A stretch of 64,000 nucleotides of DNA from Bog-473 sp963817735. Its GTDB lineage: Bacteria > Actinomycetota > Acidimicrobiia > Acidimicrobiales > RAAP-2. A program made the position numbers and the translations under genes. The notes under the pieces are model-generated. The model was not told the origin of the DNA. It was given only the letters and a program-made list of their open reading frames with translations, and made no database searches. The stretch lies in the NCBI GenBank assembly GCA_963817735.1, contig CAWFPP010000004.1, forward strand, positions 186,001 through 250,000, written 5' to 3'. This document shows positions 50,199 to 59,900 of the stretch, piece by piece (position 1 is the stretch's first letter; each line of letters opens with the position of its first letter).

Positions 50199-51867
50199 CG
50201 CTGAGCCGGCGACCGTTCAGTCGCTTGTGGATGGCCTTCGTCTTCTCGTAGAGGTTGACGAACTCCTTGAGCAGCGCGGCGTAGGTGGCACCGGCGGCGG
50301 GGTCGGGCTCGTAGGTGGCCTTGACGGTGACCGTGCCGGGGATGTCGTCGACCGTGAGGTGGCCGAGGGCGAGGAGCGTGAGCAGGCCGGCGCCGCGCAC
50401 GTTGGCCAGCACCGGGTCCTCGATCTGGCGGATGGTGCGGCCCATGGCGTCGGCGTGGATCTGCGACCAGAGGTCGGAGTTGGCGCCACCCCCGACGAAG
50501 GCGAGGGAGGGGAAGGCGCGTTTGCAGTATTTTTCCACCGCTCCGAGCAGCCAGGCCGAATTCAATGCGACGCCCTCGAACACGGCCCGCACCATGTCGG
50601 CCCGGTCGGACGACAACGAGATGTTGTGGAAGCCACCCCTGATGGTGTGGTCGTCCACCGGGGAGCGCTCGCCGTTGAGCCACGGCGTGAACATGACGCC
50701 GTGGGCGCCCACCGGGACCCCGGCGGCGACGTCGTTCAGGGTGGCGAAGAAGTTGGCCGGCGGTGGGGACGGCGAGGCGGGCATGGTGGAAGCGGGTGGG
50801 GACAGGGCGTCACCGGGGAAGAGCAGGTTGTCGCGCAGCCAGGTCAGGCAGGCGCCCCCCGTCTCGTGCTCGTCGGCGATCAGGTAGCGGCCCGGGATGC
50901 CCGAGGGGATGGAGGCGATGTTGGTCAGCGCGTCGGTCTTCTTGAACGGGACGTGGCAGCTGATCCAGCTCGACGTGCCGATGTAGAGGTGCCCGTCGAA
51001 GTCGGCCACGGCTCCCGAGCCGACGGCGGCCGAGTGCAGGTCCCCCATGCCGGCGATGACGGGGGTGCCCGGCAGGAGCCCGAGCTCGGCGGCGGCGGAC
51101 GGGGCAAGGCCGCCGAGGACGCTGCCGGTCGGGACCAGGTCGGGCAGCTTGGAACGCTCGAGGCCGGCCAGAGCGATCAGCGCGTCGTCGTAGGCGACCG
51201 CGTTGATGTCGCGGTTGTCGGTGACCCAGTGCAGGGTGATGGAGTCGTGCGAGGCCCGGGCCAATCCGGTGAGGCGCAGGTTGAGGTAGTCGACCGGCTC
51301 GAGGAAGACCGCGGTGGCGGCGTAGACCTCGGGACGCTGCTCGCGCAGGAAATGGATGTGCCCGACCGGGTCCTTGCCCGACAGGCTCGGGATGCCGCCG
51401 GTGCGGCGCACCCAGCGCGCCAGCTTGGAGGCCGAGTACCCCTGGACGTTGAGCGCACCGCGCACGGTGTCGCGGACGGCGCGGGCGCCCCGGGAGTCCA
51501 TCCAGCTGATGGCCGGGCCGATGGCCGTCCCGCTGTCGTCGACGGGCACGGTGCCCGACCACTGGGCGGTGCAGCCAATGCCGACGATGTCCCCGGGCGC
51601 CACGCCGCTCTGCGCCAGGGCCTCCCGGGCCGACGCCACGATGGCGTCCCACCAGGCCTGCGGGGACTGCTCGGCTCCCCCGTCGTCGGTCAGATCGATT
51701 CCGACCGCCTGGAAGGCGTGGGCCCGGATCCGGCCGGTGGACGCCAAAACGGCCACCTTCGGACCGCCGGTCCCGAGGTCGACGGCCAGCACGTGCGGGT
51801 CGGTCGACTCCGTGGGGCGGAGCGAGGTGGCCTTCGTCGCGCGCAGGGGGGCTGCGGGCGGCGGCAT
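50194..51867 (-). CDS. FGGY-family carbohydrate kinase (xylulokinase-like)
   Basis: A 557-residue sugar kinase from ATG 51867. LAVDLGTGGPKVAVL is the phosphate-1 loop, CTAQWSGTVPVD and GPAISWMDSRG match the substrate side, GMGDLHSAAVGSGAV the catalytic Asp region and LAFVGGGANSDLWSQIHADAMG the adenosine motif. D-xylulose is the best guess, but ribulose or glycerol kinases share the fold. No sugar transporter or isomerase is next to it. Confidence 0.88.
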   Translation of the reverse strand: MPPPAAPLRATKATSLRPTESTDPHVLAVDLGTGGPKVAVLASTGRIRAHAFQAVGIDLTDDGGAEQSPQAWWDAIVASAREALAQSGVAPGDIVGIGCTAQWSGTVPVDDSGTAIGPAISWMDSRGARAVRDTVRGALNVQGYSASKLARWVRRTGGIPSLSGKDPVGHIHFLREQRPEVYAATAVFLEPVDYLNLRLTGLARASHDSITLHWVTDNRDINAVAYDDALIALAGLERSKLPDLVPTGSVLGGLAPSAAAELGLLPGTPVIAGMGDLHSAAVGSGAVADFDGHLYIGTSSWISCHVPFKKTDALTNIASIPSGIPGRYLIADEHETGGACLTWLRDNLLFPGDALSPPASTMPASPSPPPANFFATLNDVAAGVPVGAHGVMFTPWLNGERSPVDDHTIRGGFHNISLSSDRADMVRAVFEGVALNSAWLLGAVEKYCKRAFPSLAFVGGGANSDLWSQIHADAMGRTIRQIEDPVLANVRGAGLLTLLALGHLTVDDIPGTVTVKATYEPDPAAGATYAALLKEFVNLYEKTKAIHKRLNGRRLSD

Positions 51868-51940
51868 GGCGTGGAGCGTATCGAGCGAGGCCGGCCCCCT
51901 GAGGAGCCGGCCTCCACTCAACCGATCGCCGGAGGCGAGG

Positions 51941-52504
51941 TCACTCGGCCAGGGCGGCCTCGGTCTCGATCTCGATGACGACCTTGTTGCCCACTACGAC
52001 GCTGCCGTCGAGCAGCGAGTGGTTGAAGCTGACGCCGAAGTCACGGCGGTCGATGGTGGCGCTGGCGGAGAAGGCCACGACGGTCTTGCCCTCCTGCATG
52101 GACGCCCCTTCCCCGAGGAACTCGAGGTCGAAGTCGACCGACTTGGTGACGCCACGGACGGTCAGGTCCGCCGTGAGCACCCAGTTGGTCTCGTCGACCT
52201 GGCGCAGGCCCTTGCCGACCAGGGTCAGCGTGGGGTGGTTGGGGACGTCGAGGAAGTCGTTGGTGCGCAGGTGCTCGTCGCGCTGGACCTGGCCCGTGAA
52301 GATGCTCTCGGCCTGGACGGTGGCCTCGAGGGTCGAGTCCTCGGGCTTCTCGGCCACGGTGAAGGTGCCCGACACGTCCGTGAAACGGCCGCGTACCTTG
52401 GTCCCGACCAGGTGGCGGGCGACAAAGCCGACGTCGGTGTGGGCGGGGTCGATGGTGTAGGTCCCGACCTTCGGAAGGGTGCTTGTGCTGGTCCCGGTGC
52501 TCAT
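51941..52504 (-). CDS. YceI family lipid-binding protein
   Basis: A 187-residue YceI protein: GTYTIDPAHTDVGFVARHLVGTKVRGRFTDVSG, then SIFTGQVQRDEHLRTNDFLDVPNHPTL. The fold is a lipocalin-like barrel binding polyisoprenoids. No signal peptide, so cytoplasmic, as usual in actinobacteria. AAGGAG precedes the ATG by 10 bases. It is divergent from a MarR regulator and has the best consensus promoter in the window (TTGACA-18-TATAAT), with the palindrome in its spacer. Confidence 0.93.
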   Translation of the reverse strand: MSTGTSTSTLPKVGTYTIDPAHTDVGFVARHLVGTKVRGRFTDVSGTFTVAEKPEDSTLEATVQAESIFTGQVQRDEHLRTNDFLDVPNHPTLTLVGKGLRQVDETNWVLTADLTVRGVTKSVDFDLEFLGEGASMQEGKTVVAFSASATIDRRDFGVSFNHSLLDGSVVVGNKVVIEIETEAALAE

Positions 52505-52544
52505 TTTCGTGCTCTCCTTGATTTAGTAAAACTTCGTTGTGGTT

Positions 52545-52585
52545 ATTATATCTGACTATACAGATACTTGTCAATCAGATATAAT
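52545..52585. promoter_or_regulatory. yceI promoter with MarR-type operator
   Basis: Minus strand: TTGACA (52569-52574), 18-bp spacer, TATAAT (52545-52550). The spacer holds TATCTG-N6-CAGATA. Larger arms ATTATATCTGA (52545-52555) and TCAGATATAAT (52575-52585) form an 11-bp perfect inverted repeat; the right arm is also a TATAAT for plus-strand marR. MarR binding here would control both genes. Confidence 0.75.
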
Positions 52586-52624
52586 GCGGATGGCAGTTGA
52601 TTCGGGAAGACTGAGGAAAGCGTC

Positions 52625-53188
52625 ATGGGAACGGCGACCATTTCGGCGAAGGGCGGTGATCAGGAGCCCAGGGGCACGCGCCCCGACGCCGACGGCGGCG
52701 GCGCGGGCGGCGGCGGCGACCAGGCCGGGGGCACCTGCGGGGTCCTGGGCCAGATGGACGACGAGCGCATTCAGCTCATGGGCCTCATCGTCCGGACGCA
52801 TCGCCGGCTGACGGACTCGCTCGGTCGGGAGCTCGAGGAGAACGTCGGCATCCCGTTGGTGTTCTTCGACGTCCTGATCCATGTCGGCGGAGCGCCCGAC
52901 CGCCGCCTGACGATGAGCAAGTTGAGCGCCGACGTGGCGCTGACCACCGGGGGCGTGACCCGCCTGGTCGACCGGATGGTCGAGGCGGGACTGGTGGCGC
53001 GGGAGGCGTGCCCGAACGACCGCCGCAGCATCTATGTCGTGCTGACGCCGGACGGGCAGACGGTGCTCGAACGGGCCGTCGCCGAGCACATCGCCGGGAT
53101 CGACCGCCACCTGGTGGCCCACCTGAATGACGGCGATCGTGCATCCCTGGAGGCGGCGCTGCACAAGGTCCTCGACGCCGGCTGCTGA
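52625..53188 (+). CDS. MarR-family transcriptional regulator
   Basis: A 187-residue regulator. A Gly-rich tail of about 40 residues (DADGGGAGGGGDQAGG) precedes the winged helix: RLTMSKLSADVALTTGGVTRLVDRMVEAGLV (recognition helix) and NDRRSIYVVLTPDG (wing). GAGGAAA lies 6 bases before the ATG. The tail is not typical of MarR proteins. It is divergent from yceI and likely represses it in response to an unknown ligand. Confidence 0.9.
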   Translation: MGTATISAKGGDQEPRGTRPDADGGGAGGGGDQAGGTCGVLGQMDDERIQLMGLIVRTHRRLTDSLGRELEENVGIPLVFFDVLIHVGGAPDRRLTMSKLSADVALTTGGVTRLVDRMVEAGLVAREACPNDRRSIYVVLTPDGQTVLERAVAEHIAGIDRHLVAHLNDGDRASLEAALHKVLDAGC

Positions 53189-53195
53189 CGAACCC

Positions 53196-53222
53196 CCGGT
53201 GCCGGCGGGCGCCGGCGACCGG
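53196..53222. terminator. GC-rich hairpin between convergent genes
   Basis: CCGGT-GCCGGCG-GG-CGCCGGC-G-ACCGG folds into 12 pairs with one bulge between marR and the LLM gene. No U-run, so it may be a bidirectional pause or weak terminator. Confidence 0.4.
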
Positions 53223-54242
53223 TCAGCGCCAGCCGAGCTCCGGGGCAACGTCGCCCAGGACGGAGCTGAGGACGTGGGTGCAGTAGTCGACACCGAGCTG
53301 GTTGGGAATCGTCAGCAAGAGCGTGTCGGCGGCAGCGATCGCCTCGTCCCGGGCCAGCTGCTCGACGAGCTTGTCGGGTTCCCCCGCGTACGTCTTGCCG
53401 AAGCGCGCAATGCCTCCATCGATGAAACCGACCTGATCCTCTGAGTTCCCATCGCCGCCGAAGTACCTGCGGTCGATGTCACTGACGATCGGGAAGATGC
53501 TGCGGCTGACCGAGACCCGGGGCTCACGGGTGTGGCCGGCTTCGGCCCAGGCCTTGCGGAACCGATCGATCTGCTCCGCCTGCAGCTGGTGGAACGGCAC
53601 GCCGGTGTCCTCGCTGAGCAGCGTCGAGCTCATCAGGTTCATCCCCTGCTCGGCCGTCCACTCGGCCGTTTTCCGGGTGCCTGCACCCCACCAGATCCGC
53701 TCGCGCAGACCCTCGGAATGCGGCTCGACCCGAAGCAGGCCGGGCGGGTTGGGGAACATCGGCCGCGGATTTGGCTCGGCAAAGCCTTCGCCCTCTATGA
53801 CCTGGAGGAAGGCCCTCGTGTGCTGGCGAGCCATGTCGGCCTGATTCAGCTCCTCGGTCGGCACGTAGCCGAAGTAGCGGTAGCCCTCTATCACCTGCTC
53901 AGGGGATCCGCGGCTGATGCCGAGCTGCAGGCGACCACCCGAGATGAGGTCAGCCGCCCCGGCATCCTCGGCCATGTACAGCGGGTTCTCGTAGCGCATA
54001 TCGATCACGGCGGTGCCGATCTCGATCGTGCTGGTCCTGGCGCCGACCGCCGCCAACAGCGGAAAGGGCGACGCGAGCTGGTTGGCGAAGTGGTGCACCC
54101 GGAAGTACGCCCCGTCCGCCCCAATCTCCTCGGCCGCCACTGCGAGATCGATCGATTGCAAGAGAGCGTCGGACGCCGAGCGGGTCTGCGATTGCGGCGA
54201 GGGCGTCCAATGCCCGAACGAAAGAAAGCCGATCTTCTTCAT
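53223..54242 (-). CDS. LLM-class flavin-dependent oxidoreductase
   Basis: A 339-residue luciferase-like monooxygenase, MKKIGFLSFGHWTP. AEEIGADGAYFRVHHFANQLASPFPLLAAVGART is the FMN-barrel core and GGRLQLGISRGSP the phosphate-binding loop. Members use FMN or F420; actinobacterial context makes F420 possible. Longer in-frame extension upstream is low-complexity and rejected. No ribosome site is obvious before ATG 54242. Substrate unknown. Confidence 0.9.
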   Translation of the reverse strand: MKKIGFLSFGHWTPSPQSQTRSASDALLQSIDLAVAAEEIGADGAYFRVHHFANQLASPFPLLAAVGARTSTIEIGTAVIDMRYENPLYMAEDAGAADLISGGRLQLGISRGSPEQVIEGYRYFGYVPTEELNQADMARQHTRAFLQVIEGEGFAEPNPRPMFPNPPGLLRVEPHSEGLRERIWWGAGTRKTAEWTAEQGMNLMSSTLLSEDTGVPFHQLQAEQIDRFRKAWAEAGHTREPRVSVSRSIFPIVSDIDRRYFGGDGNSEDQVGFIDGGIARFGKTYAGEPDKLVEQLARDEAIAAADTLLLTIPNQLGVDYCTHVLSSVLGDVAPELGWR

Positions 54243-54299
54243 GACGTGCACAACAACTCTGACGCTGCCGTTGTTCCTCTTCGACGTACGGCGGCTCGG

Positions 54300-54373
54300 T
54301 GGCGCCGGAGCCGCAGCCGCAGCCGCAGCCGCCGACGCAGCCGCAGGCGCAGCCGCAGCCGCAGCTGACACAC
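54300..54373 (+). repeat. GCAGCC hexamer tract
   Basis: About ten imperfect GCCGCA/GCAGCC hexamers between the divergent LLM and SDR genes. Low-complexity DNA in the shared upstream region; promoter elements are not visible inside it. Confidence 0.75.
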
Positions 54374-54422
54374 GTGAGCGTCCCGAGCGGACAGAGGTCT
54401 TCCTGGCTACGGTTGGCCCGTC

Positions 54423-55217
54423 ATGACCGATCGACTGCGCGACAAGGTGGCGATCGTCACGGGCGGTGGCGACGGCATCGGGCGGGGCATCGTGCGGCGG
54501 TTCGCCAGCGAGGGCGCCCGCGTCCTGGTGGCCGACATCGACGACGAGGCCGGCGAAGCCGTGGCGTCGGGCTGTCGGGACGAGTTCGACGCCGACGTGC
54601 GGTTCGTCCACACCGACGCCAGCACCAAGGACGACGTCACCGCCATGGTGGCCACCGCCGTCCAGATCTGGGGCACGGTCGACGTGCTCGTGAACAACGC
54701 CTGGGGTGGCGGCGCACTCGGGCGCTTCGAGGCCATGACCGACGACCAGATGCAGTGGGGTCTCTCCATGGGCCTGCTCGGCCCCTTCTGGGGCATGCAG
54801 GCGGTGTTGCCGATCATGAAGGCCAAGCGCGACGGGGCCGTCATCAACATGTGCTCGTTGAACGGCGTCAACGCGCACATGGGCACGACGTCGTACAACG
54901 TGGCCAAGGAGGCGCTGCGCGCGGCCAGCCGGACCGCGGCCCGGGAGTGGGCGCCGTGGCAGATCCGCGTCAACGTCATCTGCCCGGGGGCCAAGTCGGC
55001 CGCCACCCGGGCCGTGTTCGCGGCGCACCCCGAGCTCGAGGCGGCGGCCGACGCATCCAATCCCATGGGCCGCCTGGGCGACCCCGAGGATGACATCGCG
55101 CCGGTGGCGGTGTTCCTGGCCAGCGACGACGCCCGCTACGTGACCGGCAACACGCTCTTCGTGGACGGCGGTGGCCATATCAACGGCGTGGCGTGGGCGC
55201 CCGACATGGGCGACTGA
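54423..55217 (+). CDS. short-chain dehydrogenase/reductase
   Basis: A 264-residue SDR: TGGGDGIGRG at the cofactor turn, DVLVNNAWGGG in the NNAG position, CSLNG serine and YNVAK catalytic pair, then VNVICPGAKS. The Asp in LVADIDDEAG suggests NAD. It is followed 37 bases later by a second SDR and a VOC protein in one likely operon, whose substrate is unknown (steroid or alicyclic compounds are common for such sets). Confidence 0.9.
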   Translation: MTDRLRDKVAIVTGGGDGIGRGIVRRFASEGARVLVADIDDEAGEAVASGCRDEFDADVRFVHTDASTKDDVTAMVATAVQIWGTVDVLVNNAWGGGALGRFEAMTDDQMQWGLSMGLLGPFWGMQAVLPIMKAKRDGAVINMCSLNGVNAHMGTTSYNVAKEALRAASRTAAREWAPWQIRVNVICPGAKSAATRAVFAAHPELEAAADASNPMGRLGDPEDDIAPVAVFLASDDARYVTGNTLFVDGGGHINGVAWAPDMGD

Positions 55218-55254
55218 CCGCAAGCGACGCCGTGACCCGAAGAGCCGCCTCCCT

Positions 55255-56070
55255 ATGACCTCCCCCGCACATTCCTTGGACGGCATGACGGCGATCGTGG
55301 CCGGGGCCGGGCCCGGCATCGGGCGGGCCTGCGCCGAGGCGTTCCTGCGTGAAGGGGCCGATGTCGTCGTGTCGGCCCACGACGAGGCGCGCCTCGATGC
55401 GCTCGCTCTGGCGATCACCGGGACCAGCGAGGCCGGACGTTCCGGGCCCCGCGTCGTGCCCATGGCGTTCGACCTGGCCGACCTGGCCTCGTGCCAGGTC
55501 CTGGTGGACCAGACCCTCGACCGTCTCGGGCGCGTCGACATCCTGGTCAACGTGGCCACCGCCGGCGGTGAGTACGACCCGATGGACGAGGGCGAGTGGG
55601 ACTCCTGGCGCCGCGCCTTCGAGGTCAACGTCATCGGGACCCTGGAGCTGAGCCGGCTGGCCGCCCGCGCCATGCGGCAGAACGAGGGCGCACGGGCGGG
55701 TGGATCCATCACACAGGTCGGGACCATCGGGACGCGGGCGCTCCCCCAGGGCCGGGCCCGCTACTCGGCGACGAAGAGCGCCATGGTCACGGCCTCGCTC
55801 ACCATGGCCAAGGAGCTCGGCCCCGCCGGCGTGCGCGTCAACGTGGTGACCCCCGGCTTCACGACGGGCGAGCCGCTCACTGCGATGATCGCCTCCATCG
55901 CCGCCCGCACCGGCGAGAGCACCGACGACGTGTCCGCCCGCATGGCAGCCGGCGCATCGCTGCGACGCCATGTCGACCCGGCCGACGTGGCCGAGGCGGT
56001 GGTCTTCCTGGCCGGGCCCGCGGCGCGCAACATCACCGGGATCGAGCTCCCGGTGACGGCGGGCCGATGA
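55255..56070 (+). CDS. short-chain dehydrogenase/reductase
   Basis: A 271-residue SDR from ATG 55255. AGAGPGIGRA replaces the usual TGxxxGIG, DILVNVATAGG the NNAG, GTIGT the Ser site (Thr in place of Ser) and YSATKSA the catalytic Tyr/Lys. The substituted motifs suggest a specialised or divergent enzyme. Its stop overlaps the VOC gene start by 4 bases. Confidence 0.88.
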   Translation: MTSPAHSLDGMTAIVAGAGPGIGRACAEAFLREGADVVVSAHDEARLDALALAITGTSEAGRSGPRVVPMAFDLADLASCQVLVDQTLDRLGRVDILVNVATAGGEYDPMDEGEWDSWRRAFEVNVIGTLELSRLAARAMRQNEGARAGGSITQVGTIGTRALPQGRARYSATKSAMVTASLTMAKELGPAGVRVNVVTPGFTTGEPLTAMIASIAARTGESTDDVSARMAAGASLRRHVDPADVAEAVVFLAGPAARNITGIELPVTAGR

Positions 56071-56942
56071 ACGCACGCCGGCGCCGCCACCACGTCCGCT
56101 GGCTCTTCCACTCGACCGCCATGGTGGCCGACTACGACCTCGCGGTGAGAAACCTCGGCACGCTGGTCGGGCTGACGGTGCTCGAATACAGCGAGTCCAC
56201 CGACCCGGGCATCGGTCGTCGCGGCGGCATGTGCTGGGCCGGTGGCAACTCCATTGAGATAGGCCAGCCGATCGTCGAGGGCGGTGCGGCCCAGTTCGTC
56301 TCGCGCCACGGCGGCGGCATGCACTCGATCGCCCTGCAGGTCGAGGACCTCCAGGCCACGATGGCGCATCTGCAGCAGGAGGAGGTGCACATCGCGGCCC
56401 GACCGCTCCCCGACATGTGCTTCAGCGACCCGCGCGACACCGGCGGTGTCTTCTTCCAGTGGAGCACCTTCGAGCTGGCGGTCGATCCCCGCTTCGGTGG
56501 CCCGCAGCCCCAGCCGCCACCGCCGGAACGCGTCCTCGCGCCGGCCACACAGCACGCCTTCGTCGGCGCGCTGGTCGACGACCCACTCGCCTGGGCCGAT
56601 ACCTTCGCCACGCTGCTCGGCACGACCGTCACGTTCACCGAGACCGGCGCCCCGCCGGGCCGGCCCATGGCGGGTGTGTCGCTCGGCGACTGCACGCTCG
56701 CCCTCTACCCGTTGCCCGGCGACGACGGCCCGGCCCTGTGGGGCCGTCCCTACGAGCGGCCGCGCACCCACCTGCTGGCCCTGTGGGTCGACGATCTCCC
56801 TGCGGCAACCGATGCGCTGACGCTCGCCGGCATCACCGCGGTCCGCCGGGATGCCGACCTCGTCGTGCTCGACCCGGCCGCCACCGGAGGCGTCCAGATC
56901 GCGCTCACCGGGTCCCTGCTCCCGGGTGACCCCAGGGCGTGA
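56067..56942 (+). CDS. two-module VOC-family protein
   Basis: A 291-residue protein with two VOC units. The first, WLFHSTAMVADYDLAVRNLGTLVGL ... GGMHSIALQVEDLQATMAHL ... GVFFQWSTFEL, has the His and Glu positions of metal-dependent VOC enzymes; the second, AFVGALVDDPLAWADTFATLLG ... THLLALWVDDLPAATDAL, is more degenerate. Translationally coupled to the SDR gene. Probably a dioxygenase, lyase or epimerase-like partner; unknown substrate. Confidence 0.82.
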   Translation: MNARRRRHHVRWLFHSTAMVADYDLAVRNLGTLVGLTVLEYSESTDPGIGRRGGMCWAGGNSIEIGQPIVEGGAAQFVSRHGGGMHSIALQVEDLQATMAHLQQEEVHIAARPLPDMCFSDPRDTGGVFFQWSTFELAVDPRFGGPQPQPPPPERVLAPATQHAFVGALVDDPLAWADTFATLLGTTVTFTETGAPPGRPMAGVSLGDCTLALYPLPGDDGPALWGRPYERPRTHLLALWVDDLPAATDALTLAGITAVRRDADLVVLDPAATGGVQIALTGSLLPGDPRA

Positions 56943-56955
56943 ACGCCTGAGGGAC

Positions 56956-59900
56956 TCAGGCGCCCGGATCGACCCGCTGAATCCAGACCCGCACCGGCTC
57001 GGTCAGCAGCTCGTCGTCGAGCTCGAGGACCGTCCCCTCCCCCGCCCCGGCCCCCACGACCATGTCGACCGCCAGCACCTCCCGGGCGATGAAGTCGAAG
57101 AACTCGGCGATGGCGTCGAGCCCCACCACGTGAACCCGGATGCGGTCGGAGACCTCGAGCCCGGAAGCCTTGCGCAGATCCTGAATGAGCCGCACCACGT
57201 CGCGGGACAACCCCCGCTTGCGCAGGCCCTCGTCGAGGTTGAGGTCCAGCGCCACCACCTCGCCCCCCTCGCGTGAGACGGCGAAGCCCTGCTGGCCGCG
57301 GACCCGCAGCTGCACGTCCTCGGGCGACAGCTCCACCGGCTGGCCGCCCAACTCGATCGTGATGGACCGCCCATCCTCCAGCGCGGCCGCCGCCGCGGCG
57401 CCGTCCAACTGGGCCAGGGCCGGCTTCAACCCCTGTGCCAGGTCCTTCAGGCGGGCGCCGAGGGTGCGGAAGTTGGGCACCAGCTCGAAGGCGATCACCT
57501 CGCTCAGCTCCTCCGCCGTGTCGACCTCGTCGACGTTGAGCTCGTCCGCCACGATGTCGCGCAGGATCTCGGGCGAGCCGGCAGGCAGGAACACCAGCGC
57601 CCGCTTCAGCGGCTGGCGCACCTTGACCGAGGCCTCGCCGCGGGCGGCCCGGCCGAGCGACGTCAGGCGGCGGGCCAGCGCCATCTGCGCCTCGAGGCCG
57701 GGGTCGATGACGGAGGTGTCGGCCACCGGCCAGTCCGCCAGGTGCACCGACTCGCCGCTGTCGCTGTCGCCGTCGCCGCTGGTGTCGGCGTCGGCGCCGG
57801 CGCCGGCGCCGGTCAGGTGCCGCCACATGGTGTCCGAGACGAACGGGCACAACGGTGCGAGGAGCAACGACAACGTGGTCAAGACCTCGTGCAGCGTCGC
57901 CTGCGCCGCCAGGGTGTCGCCGGCGGGCGCGTCGGGGTCGGTGCGCCAGAAGCGGCGGCGGCTGCGGCGCACGTACCAGTTGGAGACGTCGTCGACGAGG
58001 TCGGACAGCGCGGTGGCCGCGGCCAGGGGCTCGTACGACACCAGCGAATCAGTCACCAACGCCGTCGTGCTGGCCAGCCGCGACAGGATCCACCGGTCCA
58101 ACGGCCCGCGCTCGCCCACGGCGGGGATCCCCGCATCCATCACGTCGAACTCGTTCAGCGACGCGTACGTCGTGAAGAAGCTGAACGTGTTCCACAGCGT
58201 CAGGAGCATGTCGCGCATGGCGGTGTCGATGGCGGGGAGGGTGGCCCGCGTCGGGGTCCAGGGCGAGCCCTGCGAGAACATCCACCAGCGCATGGCGTCG
58301 GCGCCGCGCGTGTCGAGGATGGACCACGGGTCGATGATGTTGCCGAGCGACTTGGACATCTTGCGGCCGTCGGCGTCGACGATGTGGCCCAGGCACACCA
58401 CGTGGCGGTAGGGGCTCTCGCCGAAGACCAGGGTGTTGATGGCGAGCAGCGAGTAGAACCACCCCCGCGTCTGGTCGATGGCCTCGGAGATGAAGTCGGC
58501 CGGGAAGGCGAAGGCCTCGGCCGAGCCCGGGACGTGGGGGTAGCCCACCTGGGCCGCCGGCATGGAGCCCGAGTCGAACCAGGCATCGATGACCGGTTCG
58601 ACGCGGCGGCACACGGCCAGCTCGTCGACCTCGTCGACCGCCCCGACGTCGCCGGCACACGTGCCGCACACAAACGTCACCTCGTCGATGGTCGGCCGGT
58701 GCGGGTCGATCCCTGTCACGTCCCGTCCGCACAACTCCGACAGCTCGACGAGCGAGCCGACGCAGCGCACGTGGCCGCGGCCGCAGCGCCAGATGGGCAG
58801 CGGCGTGCCCCAGTAGCGGTCGCGCGACAGGGCCCAGTCGACGTTGTTTTCCAGCCACTCGCCGAAGCGCCCGTCCTTGATGTACGACGGGTGCCAGTCC
58901 ACGGTCTGGTTGGCCGCCAGCAGGTCGGCCTTGCGCGTCGACGTCGCGATGTACCAGCTCGGCTTGCCCCAGTAGATCAAGGGCGTCCGGCAGCGCCAGC
59001 AGTGCGGGTACGAGTGCACGTAGGGGAAGCGGCGAAGCAACAACCCCGCGGACTCGAGCCGATCGTTGATGTCGTGGTTGGCCTCGCGCACGTCCCGGCC
59101 GGCCAGCCACTCCACCGCGTCGGTGAAGCGGCCGTCGGGACCCACCGGGTTCAACGAGGGCAGGCCGTTCTCGCGGCCGATCTGGCGGTCGATCTCACCG
59201 AAGGCCGGCGCCAGGTGCACCAGCCCGGTGCCCTCCTCGGTCGTCACGTACGACGCCGGGACCACCCGCCAGCCGTCGGCCCCGTGCGGCACGGCCACGT
59301 CGTCGAACGGGCGCGCGTAGCGCAGCCCGACCAGGGCCGTCCCGGGCACCCGGGCGGCGACGCGGGCGTCAGCCCCCTCCCCCATGACCGCGTCCACCAG
59401 GTCGTCGGCCACGACGACACCGTCGACGACGGCGTAGACCAGCTCGGGGTTGACCGCGACGCCGGTGTTCGACAGCAGCGTCCACGGCGTGGTCGTCCAC
59501 ACGCCGAGCCATTCGGCCCCCGCACCCGGACCCAGCGCAGCCGCCACGGCACCATCGGGGTCGACCAGCCGGAAGCGCACGTAGGCCGACTCGTCCTCCT
59601 CGTCCCGGTACACGTCGGGCTGGCCCAGCTCGTGGCTGGACAGCGCCGTCCCGCAGCGCGGGCAGTAGGGCACGACCTTCAAGTCCTCGTACAAGAGGCC
59701 CTGGTCGAAGAGTTGCTGCAGGTGCCACCAGACCGACTCGATGTACGTCGAGTCCAACGTCCAGTAGGCCGCATCCATGTCCACCCAGTAGCCGATGCGC
59801 GTCGTCAGCCGGGCGAACTCGTCGACGTAGGAGTAGACGGACTCGCGGCACAGACGGACGAACTCCGCGATGCCGACCTGTGACTCGATCTGCTCCTTGC

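Noticed and set aside
54243..55727. Open extension of the LLM gene far upstream across the SDR region.
   Set aside because: It is antisense to two clear SDR genes and has no family similarity; MKKIGFLSFG is the natural LLM start.
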